Of a DNA stretch of 33,799 bases, positions 7,135-13,864 are shown piece by piece. Under the pieces are notes generated by a model. It did no database searches, had not been told where the DNA came from, and saw only the letters and a program-made list of their open reading frames with translations. Origin of the DNA: a bacterium (GTDB lineage Bacteria; Patescibacteriota; Saccharimonadia; Saccharimonadales; SZUA-47); assembly GCA_030427445.1 (NCBI GenBank), contig JAUIBQ010000011.1:1-33799 (forward strand), read 5' to 3'. How positions within the stretch are numbered: position 1 is the first letter of the stretch; each line of letters begins with the position of its first letter. The translations under genes and the position numbers were made by a program.

Positions 7135-7140
7135 ACTATA
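7135..7140 (-). promoter_or_regulatory. Extended -10 box (TGA-TATAGT) of the 198-aa gene
   Basis: TATAGT is preceded by TGA (TGn extended -10) and ends 6 nt before the ATG, placing transcription start at or beside the start codon. The gene has no Shine-Dalgarno sequence. Confidence 0.5.
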
Positions 7141-7147
7141 TCATTCG

Positions 7148-7426
7148 CTACAAACTTATTACTAGACCTATCGGTAGCCAGAAGCCAACGAATGTGGCTA
7201 GTAGTAACACTACATATTCAATTTTACGGTCGATTTGAAAATGATCGTGTGACGCGAAAACCAATCCAATAATTAAGCCGATCGGAATTGGGATACTCCA
7301 GTCAGGAAAACTTTCAACACGTAACCACTGAGCTCCGAGGATGAGAAATACGACTAGCTTTAAAAAATACTGAGAATCGGTTTCGGTGTTTTTACTCTGT
7401 TTTTTAGCGATTTTCTTTTTAGCCAT
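7148..7426 (-). CDS. Unknown 92-aa membrane protein with three predicted TM segments
   Basis: The protein opens with a lysine-rich cytoplasmic head (MAKKKIAKKQSKN). Hydrophobic segments follow at about residues 20-36, 46-58 and 70-91, and the conserved loop SHDHFQIDRK lies between the second and third. The nearly exact retention of that loop and the last helix in the truncated copy at 6414-6530 shows the C-terminal third is under constraint. The -10 TACAAT ends 7 nt before the ATG and no Shine-Dalgarno sequence is visible. I do not recognise the family. The position between rpsJ and rplC is not canonical. Confidence 0.7.
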   Translation of the reverse strand: MAKKKIAKKQSKNTETDSQYFLKLVVFLILGAQWLRVESFPDWSIPIPIGLIIGLVFASHDHFQIDRKIEYVVLLLATFVGFWLPIGLVISL

Positions 7427-7433
7427 TAGCGCT

Positions 7434-7439
7434 ATTGTA
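7434..7439 (-). promoter_or_regulatory. -10 box (TACAAT) of the 92-aa membrane gene
   Basis: TACAAT ends 7 nt before the ATG; the -35 is weak (TTTAAT at 17-bp spacing). The spacing predicts a leaderless transcript. The 133-nt gap 7427-7559 also holds a bulged CACT-GATG/CATC-AGTG inverted repeat without a clear T-tract, which may help end the rpsJ transcript. Confidence 0.45.
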
Positions 7440-7559
7440 GCATTAATATGACTTCTATTAAATCACACTGATGATTTTCACATCGAAGTGCTCCAACCCT
7501 ACTTATGCCTGTTCATGAATAAATTCAACATTAAAATACGATGCCATGCACAAGAGAAC

Positions 7560-8276
7560 TTAATTTCTTGGCCCATCTAGAAATGGATCATATTCCGTAT
7601 CACAACCATGTGCTAAAAGTGTTTGAGCAGTGATAGTATCGTGCGGCTTAAATGCACCTGTTTCAGCGCGCTCAAATCGTAACTCACTGCCTAAACCTGA
7701 AGCTGGGCTCACAGTCAATATGTCACCAGTTTCGTCTGAGCTTACGACGGCAACTGCGTTTATATCACCGCCACCGAATAACGTGCGTATTTCGCTCGGA
7801 GTAGTGTCGTAACCAGTGCCCTCTAAGCACGATTGAGAAAAATTATATGACACGTTTGGCTTAGAGCTACCATTATTGCGGGATGCTAATCCTGCTAAGC
7901 CGCTCCCTCCAATGTTTGCCAAAACTTTAAAATCTGTTATACCTACTAAATGTCCGCTTTCGTCTATATAAGTTAGTGGCGATCCTGAATAAAGATGGGA
8001 TAACTTATTCACATCACTGTTATTAGCATACAGTTCAGCATGTCTTGTTGCCGCTTCACTCATCATATCTTCATCGGATCTCTCTTCAGAAGAATGACCG
8101 AGTACAGCAGGGGCTACAAAGGATAACGACACCGCTCCTACCAATCCTAAAACACATCTAACACCAATACGCCTATGGACATCGCTTTTTTGCTCGTCGC
8201 TTAAATCTCTGTACTCAATTTTTTCTGAACCGCGGTAGTCGCCATAGCTTGAATACTTATTAAACTTCCATTTCAT
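7560..8276 (-). CDS. Unknown 238-aa single-pass exported or membrane-anchored protein downstream of rpsJ
   Basis: The protein has a hydrophilic N-terminus of about 36 residues ending in a positive patch (HRRIGVR), one hydrophobic segment (about 37-60, [20 protein letters not shown]) and an external domain of about 175 residues rich in Ser, Gly and Asp. This is a type-II anchor or uncleaved-signal layout. Two cysteines in the outer domain (C150, C225) could form a disulfide. The start lies 39 nt after the rpsJ stop, with AAGGA about 12 nt before the ATG, so it is probably co-transcribed with S10. I do not recognise the outer domain. For an epibiont-like CPR cell a surface role is plausible but unproven. 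Confidence 0.65.
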   Translation of the reverse strand: MKWKFNKYSSYGDYRGSEKIEYRDLSDEQKSDVHRRIGVRCVLGLVGAVSLSFVAPAVLGHSSEERSDEDMMSEAATRHAELYANNSDVNKLSHLYSGSPLTYIDESGHLVGITDFKVLANIGGSGLAGLASRNNGSSKPNVSYNFSQSCLEGTGYDTTPSEIRTLFGGGDINAVAVVSSDETGDILTVSPASGLGSELRFERAETGAFKPHDTITAQTLLAHGCDTEYDPFLDGPRN

Positions 8277-8315
8277 CGATAGTGCATTTCCTTGCCCACC
8301 GCAATTATTATTTAT

Positions 8316-8669
8316 CTACATTTTGATTTCAGCGTCACAGCCAGCAGGTAGACTAAGATTCATGAGTGAATCGATAGTCTTTGGAGTTGGCTCAAGCACG
8401 TCGATAAGACGCTTGTGTACGCGCATTTCGAACTGTTCACGTCCTTTTTTGTATACGTGAGGGCTTTTCACAACTGTATATGTGCTCTTACGAGTAGGTA
8501 GTGGAATTGGTCCTGCAACTTTTGAACCGTTACGAGTCACTGTGTCTACGATTTGCTTCGCTGACTGATCGATGATTTTGTGATCATACGCTTTTAGACG
8601 AATACGGATTCGTGCTGCACCTGCAGGTGTTGCTGTTGATTTTTTAGCTGGTTTTTTGGCGTCTGCCAT
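8316..8669 (-). CDS. rpsJ: Ribosomal protein uS10
   Basis: S10 (NusE) is a 30S head protein that also joins antitermination complexes. After a 20-residue Ala/Lys-rich extension ([20 protein letters not shown]) the core reads '[23 protein letters not shown]', '[23 protein letters not shown]' and '[16 protein letters not shown]', diagnostic of the family. The Shine-Dalgarno sequence GAGGAG is clear. Unlike the usual rpsJ-rplC adjacency, 2.4 kb of unrelated ORFs follow. It has its own promoter at 8770-8798 and a leader of about 90 nt. Confidence 0.98.
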   Translation of the reverse strand: MADAKKPAKKSTATPAGAARIRIRLKAYDHKIIDQSAKQIVDTVTRNGSKVAGPIPLPTRKSTYTVVKSPHVYKKGREQFEMRVHKRLIDVLEPTPKTIDSLMNLSLPAGCDAEIKM

Positions 8670-8769
8670 AGAATAAATCTCCTCTTATCCTAGTGATGTA
8701 ACATCTCCTTGGTCTTTAAATAGTAGTTTCCAAGACGACTTTTAGTCACCACAATTAGTTAGTAGATAT

Positions 8770-8798
8770 ATTCTACAATACACATTGGAATGAGTAAA
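8770..8798 (-). promoter_or_regulatory. Promoter of rpsJ
   Basis: The -35 TTTACT (8793-8798), a 17-bp spacer and the -10 TAGAAT (8770-8775) lie about 100 nt upstream of the rpsJ ATG. The leader contains a CTTGG...CCAAG inverted repeat (about 8708-8733) before the Shine-Dalgarno sequence. Confidence 0.55.
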
Positions 8799-8822
8799 GT
8801 AATCTTTTTAGTGTTACTTTAA

Positions 8823-9023
8823 TTATTCTGATGTATGTACTCTTTTAACGTCACTAAGAAGAGCAACTGAAAACCATTCATTAGGGCCTATTTCTGAGCC
8901 TGGAGTCCTTCTTGTTACTACTTGCACAGCATCTCCTATGACACCTAATATATAGTGTCCAAGCATGTCTAGCTCACGAAATTCTGATGCTTTAGGCCTA
9001 GGGACTATTTTTTCTATTTCCAT
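8823..9023 (-). CDS. Unknown 66-aa protein between tuf and rpsJ
   Basis: I chose the ATG at 9023 over the longer in-frame start at 9056 because the first 11 residues of the longer form would be encoded by the tuf terminator hairpin and the promoter. The product begins MEIEKIVPRPKASEFRELDM, is soluble with a mixed alpha/beta appearance, and ends 'WFSVALLSDVKRVHTSE'. A perfect TATAAT ends 7 nt before the ATG with no Shine-Dalgarno sequence, predicting a leaderless mRNA starting right after the tuf terminator. I do not recognise the family. Confidence 0.6.
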   Translation of the reverse strand: MEIEKIVPRPKASEFRELDMLGHYILGVIGDAVQVVTRRTPGSEIGPNEWFSVALLSDVKRVHTSE

Positions 9024-9030
9024 ATAAGAA

Positions 9031-9036
9031 ATTATA
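9031..9036 (-). promoter_or_regulatory. -10 box (TATAAT) of the 66-aa ORF
   Basis: This consensus TATAAT ends 7 nt before the ATG and abuts the T-tract of the tuf terminator. The -35 region falls inside the terminator stem and is poor. Confidence 0.5.
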
Positions 9037-9042
9037 ACAAAT

Positions 9043-9067
9043 AAAAAGAGCCTCAAATAAGAGGCTC
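9043..9067 (-). terminator. Rho-independent terminator of tuf
   Basis: A 7-bp stem (GAGCCTC/GAGGCTC, 9048-9067) with a 6-nt loop is followed on the minus strand by TTTTT. It lies about 22 nt after the tuf stop. Confidence 0.88.
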
Positions 9068-9089
9068 ATTTTATCTAGTTGTTATTTAA

Positions 9090-10274
9090 TTACTTAGTAA
9101 TCTTTGTAACAACACCAGCACCTACTGTTCGGCCACCTTCACGGATAGCAAAACGTAGACCTTGGTCCATAGCGATTGGTGACTGTAGCTTCACTTTGAA
9201 AGTTACAGTGTCACCAGGCATGACCATTTCTTTGTCAGCTGGAAGTTCAACTTCTCCCGTAACATCTGTTGTTCGGAAGTAGAACTGAGGCTTGTAGCCC
9301 TTGAAGAATGGAGTGTGACGTCCGCCTTCTTCTTTTGTAAGGACGTATACTTCAGCGTCGAATTCTGTGTGAGGTGTGATAGTCCCTGGCTTAGCCAAAA
9401 CTTGTCCACGCTCGATGTCATCACGCTCGATACCTCGGAGGAGGATACCTGCGTTGTCACCTGCTTGACCTTGGTCAAGAGATTTTTTGAAAGCTTCGAT
9501 ACCAGTAACAACTGACTTAGTTGTCGCTTTGATACCAACGATTTCTACTTCGTCGTTGACTTTCACGATACCCTGCTCGATACGACCAGTTGCTACAGTT
9601 CCACGACCCTTGATTGAGAACACGTCCTCAATAGGCATAATGAAGTCTTTGTCTAGATCTCGCTTTGGCTCTTCGATGTAGTCATCCATAGCCTTAACAA
9701 GTTCCATGATAGAGTCTTCGTACTTAGCGTCACCTTCAAGTGCTTTAAGAGCAGAACCCTTAATGATTGGGGCGTTGTCGCCATCGAATTCGTACTTGCT
9801 TAGAAGTTCACGAACATCCATTTCAACAAGCTCTACAAGCTCTTCGTCCGCCATGTCCATTTTGTTTAGGTACACAACGATCTTAGGAACACCAACTTGC
9901 TTCGCAAGAAGTACGTGCTCACGTGTCTGAGGCATAGGACCGTCAGCAGCTGATACAACAAGTACAGCTCCGTCAACCTGTGCAGCACCTGTGATCATGT
10001 TCTTCACATAGTCGGCGTGACCTGGCATGTCAACGTGTGCGTAGTGTCGTGTTTCTGATTCGTATTCTTGGTGAGAAGTAGCGATCGTGATACCACGAGC
10101 TTTCTCTTCTGGTGCCTTGTCGATCATGTCGTAGGCGATTGGTTTGTTTACTTCGCTTGGAAGCTTCTTAGCCAAGACAGCTGTGATAGCTGCTGTAAGC
10201 GTAGTCTTACCGTGGTCAACGTGACCCATAGTACCTACGTTTACGTGAGGCTTGCTTCGGTCAAAATCTGCCAT
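9090..10274 (-). CDS. tuf: Elongation factor Tu
   Basis: EF-Tu is the GTPase that delivers aminoacyl-tRNA to the ribosome. The 394-aa protein has G1 GHVDHGKT (18-25), the switch-I RGITI, G3 DMPGH, G4 NKMD and G5 GSALKAL, followed by beta-barrel domains 2 and 3 ('[13 protein letters not shown]', '[19 protein letters not shown]'). I see no cysteine in the protein: the family's usual DCPGH and NKCDM are DMPGH and NKMDM. It forms its own transcription unit, with a promoter at 10385-10414, Shine-Dalgarno AAGGAG and a terminator at 9043-9067, although it sits in the classical rpsL-rpsG-fusA-tuf order. Confidence 0.99.
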   Translation of the reverse strand: MADFDRSKPHVNVGTMGHVDHGKTTLTAAITAVLAKKLPSEVNKPIAYDMIDKAPEEKARGITIATSHQEYESETRHYAHVDMPGHADYVKNMITGAAQVDGAVLVVSAADGPMPQTREHVLLAKQVGVPKIVVYLNKMDMADEELVELVEMDVRELLSKYEFDGDNAPIIKGSALKALEGDAKYEDSIMELVKAMDDYIEEPKRDLDKDFIMPIEDVFSIKGRGTVATGRIEQGIVKVNDEVEIVGIKATTKSVVTGIEAFKKSLDQGQAGDNAGILLRGIERDDIERGQVLAKPGTITPHTEFDAEVYVLTKEEGGRHTPFFKGYKPQFYFRTTDVTGEVELPADKEMVMPGDTVTFKVKLQSPIAMDQGLRFAIREGGRTVGAGVVTKITK

Positions 10275-10384
10275 AAATGCAAATTCTCCTTTTATTAGTA
10301 ATATTATTCGTTTCGCGATCCATATTGCTACTAGGCTGAAAATCTCCAGCGCATTAGAGCAAAGCCCTCACGCGAGTTGGATTA

Positions 10385-10414
10385 ATTGTAACAGATTGAA
10401 ACAGCTATTATCAA
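10385..10414 (-). promoter_or_regulatory. Promoter of tuf
   Basis: The -35 TTGATA (10409-10414), 18-bp spacer and -10 TACAAT (10385-10390) lie just after the fusA stop. The transcript would have a leader of about 100 nt before the AAGGAG ribosome-binding site, allowing tuf to be expressed above fusA. Confidence 0.7.
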
Positions 10415-10423
10415 GACTAAATA

Positions 10424-12511
10424 CTATTTAGCGTTACTTTCGATGATGTCCTTAGCAACGTTGCCTGGAACATCTTCGTAGTGGTCGAGCTCCATTGAAG
10501 AGCTTGCGCGACCAGCTGTCATAGATCGGAGGTTAGTCGTGTAGCCAAACATTTCACCTAGAGGTACAAACGCTGTGATTTCTTTCACGCCGTTTGCCAT
10601 GTCTTCCATCGTTTCAACTCTTCCACGCTTCGCGTTCAAATCACCGATTACGTCACCCATGTATTCTTCAGGAGTTACAACAACAACTTTCATGATTGGC
10701 TCGAGGATGACTGGAGCTGCAGCTTTAACACCTTCTTTAAGCGCCATAGATCCTGCAATCTTAAAGGCTGCTTCTGAAGAGTCAACATCGTGGTAGCTTC
10801 CATCATATAGCTCAGCTTTGATGTCTACGACAGGATATCCTGCGAGAACACCATTTGCCATCGCTTCTTCAATACCTTGCTGTACTGGCTTGATGTATTC
10901 GTTCGGGACAACTCCACCTTTGATAGAGTTGATGAACTCAAATCCTTCACCGGTTTCATTCTGAGAAAGTCGAAGCCATACGTCGCCGTACTGACCTCGT
11001 CCACCTGACTGACGGATGAACTTACCTTGGATTTCAACGCCGTCTTTACGGATTGTTTCACGGTACGCAACCTGAGGTGCACCAATAGCAGCTTCAACAT
11101 TGAATTCTCGCTTCATTCGGTCGACGAGGATTTCAAGGTGAAGCTCACCCATACCACTGATTACTGTTTGACCAGTTTCATCATCTACTTTCACACGGAA
11201 AGTTGGGTCTTCTGAAGCAAGTCGTTGCAATGCAAGACTCATCTTTTCTTGGTCTGACTTGGTCTTTGGTTCAATAGCGATAGACACTGGAGGCTCTGGG
11301 AAATCGATTGACTCGAGGATGACAGGCTTAGTTGGCTCACAAAGCGTGTGACCAGTAGTTGTGTCTTTAAGACCTACGATAGCAGCGATATCTCCAGCTT
11401 GAACTTCTGAAACTTCTTCTCGCTTGTCAGCCTGCATACGGACGATACGTCCGATACGCTCTTTGTTTCCAGTCGAACTGTTAAGCACGTAGCTACCAGC
11501 TTTTAGCGTACCTGAGTACACACGGTAGTAAGCCAGCTGACCAACAAATGGGTCAGTTGTAATCTTAAATGCAAGTCCAGCTAGTGGCTCTGACTCACTT
11601 GGCTTTCGCTCTAGCTCATCACCACTCTTAGGGTCTGTACCCCATGTAGAACCACGATCTTCAGGACTTGGGAGCAGGTCATTCATAAGATCGAGAACTT
11701 TTTCTACGATAACACCACGGCCATCTCCACCAGTCACCGGGAAGAATGCACCGGAAAGTGTCGCTGCACGAATAGCGTGTCGAATCTCATCTTCTGAAAG
11801 ACCCTCTTCGCCTACCTCAAGATATTTCTCAAGGTATTCTTCATCTTCAGCAACGGCATTTTCGATTAGGAGGCTTCGGTATCGCTGAGCTTTTTCCTTC
11901 ATGTCTTCAGGGATATCACCCACGATGAGTTCCTTATCAGCAAACTCGTTGTACGTGTACGACTTCATTGTTACGAGGTCGACAACACCATTAATCTGCT
12001 GTTCAAAACCGATAGGAAGGTGGATTGGGAATGCAGCCTTACTCAAACGTGCGTGAATCGTATCAAGTGACTTGTAGAAATCACCACCAGTTTGGTTGAT
12101 TTTGTTGATAAAACAGATACGAGGAACACGGTATTTATCAGCTTGGCGCCATACAGTCTCAGATTGTGACTCTACACCCATCTTACCGTCGAATACAACG
12201 ACTGCACCGTCGAGCACACGTAGTGATCGTTCTACCTCAACGGTAAAGTCGATGTGACCTGGTGTATCGATGATGTTGATTTGGTGATCTTTCCAGTAAC
12301 ATGTCACAGCAGCTGAAACGATAGTAATACCTCGCTCACGCTCTTGCTCCATCCAGTCAGTTGTTGTTTCACCATCGTGAACTGCACCGATTTTGTGACT
12401 AATTCCTGTTCGGTACAAAATACCTTCTGTTGTAGTAGTTTTACCAGCGTCAATATGCGCGATGATACCTACGTTTCTAATTTTTCCTAGTGGTGTTTTC
12501 TTTGCTGCCAT
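10424..12511 (-). CDS. fusA: Elongation factor G with unusual G4 motif
   Basis: EF-G is the translocation and ribosome-recycling GTPase. The 695-aa protein has normal family length and domains I-V: G1 AHIDAGKTT (18-26), RGITI (60-64), G3 DTPGH (82-86), domain II '[20 protein letters not shown]', domain IV '[20 protein letters not shown]' features and domain V '[18 protein letters not shown]'. The G4 motif, normally NKxD, reads N136-K-I-N139-Q. The Asp that recognises guanine is replaced by Asn (codon AAC, 12095-12097). The start overlaps the region of the upstream 115-aa ORF stop, and GGGGAAG serves as its ribosome-binding site. Confidence 0.98.
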   Translation of the reverse strand: MAAKKTPLGKIRNVGIIAHIDAGKTTTTEGILYRTGISHKIGAVHDGETTTDWMEQERERGITIVSAAVTCYWKDHQINIIDTPGHIDFTVEVERSLRVLDGAVVVFDGKMGVESQSETVWRQADKYRVPRICFINKINQTGGDFYKSLDTIHARLSKAAFPIHLPIGFEQQINGVVDLVTMKSYTYNEFADKELIVGDIPEDMKEKAQRYRSLLIENAVAEDEEYLEKYLEVGEEGLSEDEIRHAIRAATLSGAFFPVTGGDGRGVIVEKVLDLMNDLLPSPEDRGSTWGTDPKSGDELERKPSESEPLAGLAFKITTDPFVGQLAYYRVYSGTLKAGSYVLNSSTGNKERIGRIVRMQADKREEVSEVQAGDIAAIVGLKDTTTGHTLCEPTKPVILESIDFPEPPVSIAIEPKTKSDQEKMSLALQRLASEDPTFRVKVDDETGQTVISGMGELHLEILVDRMKREFNVEAAIGAPQVAYRETIRKDGVEIQGKFIRQSGGRGQYGDVWLRLSQNETGEGFEFINSIKGGVVPNEYIKPVQQGIEEAMANGVLAGYPVVDIKAELYDGSYHDVDSSEAAFKIAGSMALKEGVKAAAPVILEPIMKVVVVTPEEYMGDVIGDLNAKRGRVETMEDMANGVKEITAFVPLGEMFGYTTNLRSMTAGRASSSMELDHYEDVPGNVAKDIIESNAK

Positions 12512-12512
12512 T

Positions 12513-12860
12513 TTAGAATCTTCCCCATTCTTCTTTGAATTTTGCTGTAGAGCTAACGTTACCTAATCGCTCTAATATATATTTTGTTAAATCATGAACC
12601 TTTTCTAACGTCAGAGTTTGTGCTTCTGAGCCAGCTGGCTGGTAAAAACTGTAAGTTGTGGCTCTCGAATCCGATACTGAGCTCTTTAAGGTGAGACCCT
12701 CGTCATGTATTTCTTCCAACAATTGTTCGCCCAAGCTCACAGGCGGTTCTATGCGTATCTCACCATATATGTTATCATCGCCGTCTACTTTAGGGTCGTA
12801 ACCTATAATTGCGCTGTACGGTCCATATTCGTATGAGTTAGGTATCTCGACGTAAGCCAC
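12513..12860 (-). CDS. Unknown 115-aa protein between rpsG and fusA
   Basis: The start is GTG at 12860, 5 nt after a good Shine-Dalgarno sequence (GAGGA), and 9 nt after the rpsG stop; the ORF ends one base before fusA. It is therefore tightly embedded in the str operon and carries the fusA ribosome-binding site in its 3' end. The product begins [20 protein letters not shown] and is acidic, soluble, rich in Tyr and Glu, and without cysteines or membrane segments. The final helix-like part ends 'KFKEEWGRF'. The standard str operon has no gene here. I assign no function. Confidence 0.75.
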   Translation of the reverse strand: MAYVEIPNSYEYGPYSAIIGYDPKVDGDDNIYGEIRIEPPVSLGEQLLEEIHDEGLTLKSSVSDSRATTYSFYQPAGSEAQTLTLEKVHDLTKYILERLGNVSSTAKFKEEWGRF

Positions 12861-12869
12861 AGAAATCCT

Positions 12870-13346
12870 CTATCTCGCGAAGTGAGCGAATGCTCGGTTA
12901 GATTCTGCCATCTTGTGTGTGTCTTCTTTCTTCTTGAAAGCGACACCTGTTTGGTTGTAAGCATCAACAAGTTCTGTTGCGATTCGCTTACTCATCGGCA
13001 TACCTTTTTTGCTTCGGCATGCCGCAACAAACCACATGATAGTCAAGTGTTTTTGACGCTGACCTTTTACTTCAAAAGGGATCTGGTAGTTTGCACCACC
13101 GACACGTCGAGAACGAGTTTCCATGTAAGGCATCACGTTCTTGATAGCTTGGTCAAACACTTCGATTGGGTTATCACTTTTCACCATGCGAGCTGCTTCT
13201 TCGATTGCATCATATACTATTCGCTCAGCAAGCTGTTTTTTACCGTGAAGCATCACTCGGTTAATGAGTCGCTGCACCATCTCAGAGTTGTATTTGCGGT
13301 CTGGAAGCTTAGGTCGTACTAATGCTTTTGTAGTTTTACGTGGCAT
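12870..13346 (-). CDS. rpsG: Ribosomal protein uS7
   Basis: S7 nucleates assembly of the 30S head and contacts E-site tRNA. The 158-aa protein contains 'LPDRKYNSEMVQRLINRVMLHGKK', 'PIEVFDQAIKNVMPYMETRSRRVGGANYQIPFEV' features (family: ...P.levrsRRvGGatYQvPvEV), 'RIATELVDAYNQTGVAFKKKEDTHKMAESNRAFAHFAR' sequence typical of the C-terminus. It is three bases from rpsL. The 146-aa open frame on the opposite strand is a shadow of this gene. Confidence 0.98.
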   Translation of the reverse strand: MPRKTTKALVRPKLPDRKYNSEMVQRLINRVMLHGKKQLAERIVYDAIEEAARMVKSDNPIEVFDQAIKNVMPYMETRSRRVGGANYQIPFEVKGQRQKHLTIMWFVAACRSKKGMPMSKRIATELVDAYNQTGVAFKKKEDTHKMAESNRAFAHFAR

Positions 13347-13348
13347 CT

Positions 13349-13762
13349 TTATTTACCTGCTTTCTTCGTACCGTACTTAGAACGGCCGCGCTTACGGTCA
13401 TCTACACCTTGAAGGTCGAGTGCACCACGAACAATGTGGTATCGCACACCCGGAAGGTCTTTTACGCGTCCACCACGGATAAGCACAACTGCGTGCTCTT
13501 GAAGGTTGTGGCCTTCTCCGCCGATGTATGCCCATACTTCATAGCCATTGTTCAAACGAACACGAGCTACTTTACGAAGCGCAGAGTTTGGTTTCTTAGG
13601 TGTTTTAGTCGTCACCTTCACGCAGACACCACGTTTTGATGGTGCTGGCTTTTCATAGTTTGTAGTATTTAGGTTATTCACCACACGATGAAGTGCAGGA
13701 GATTTTGACTTCTCCTTTTTGCTCTTACGTGGCTTTCTAACCAATTGGTTAATTGTTGGCAT
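13349..13762 (-). CDS. rpsL: Ribosomal protein uS12
   Basis: S12 is part of the decoding centre. The 137-aa protein begins [13 protein letters not shown] and contains '[20 protein letters not shown]' with the lysine equivalent to E. coli K43, and '[20 protein letters not shown]' with the K88 equivalent and the aspartate that is methylthiolated in many bacteria. Both classical streptomycin-resistance lysines are unchanged. Cysteines found here in many species (KVCRVRL, ALDCSGV) are replaced by Ala and Leu. An AAGGAG ribosome-binding site and promoter lie upstream, making rpsL the first gene of the str operon. Confidence 0.98.
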   Translation of the reverse strand: MPTINQLVRKPRKSKKEKSKSPALHRVVNNLNTTNYEKPAPSKRGVCVKVTTKTPKKPNSALRKVARVRLNNGYEVWAYIGGEGHNLQEHAVVLIRGGRVKDLPGVRYHIVRGALDLQGVDDRKRGRSKYGTKKAGK

Positions 13763-13830
13763 TTATACTCCTTGATCTCCCGCTGCAGCTCATTGCCATA
13801 AAGCCGGCTCGGATCTTATTTGATTTGCTT

Positions 13831-13859
13831 ATTTTAACAGTTTTTGCTCTCTCGAGCAA
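13831..13859 (-). promoter_or_regulatory. Promoter of the rpsL (str) operon
   Basis: The -35 TTGCTC (13854-13859), 17-bp spacer and -10 TAAAAT (13831-13836) lie just after the rpoC stop. The -35 is within a TTGCTC/GAGCAA inverted repeat with a short A-rich tail that has no T-tract, so I do not call it a terminator; rpoC read-through into rpsL is likely. Confidence 0.5.
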
Positions 13860-13864
13860 GATGC

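Noticed and set aside
8823-9056. Longer 77-aa form of the ORF between tuf and rpsJ
   Set aside because: Its first 11 codons are the tuf terminator and the -10 region; the ATG at 9023 follows TATAAT by 7 nt.
12882-13322. 146-aa plus-strand open frame opposite rpsG
   Set aside because: It is an antisense shadow of the conserved S7 gene, Cys/Phe/Leu-rich with no start signal.
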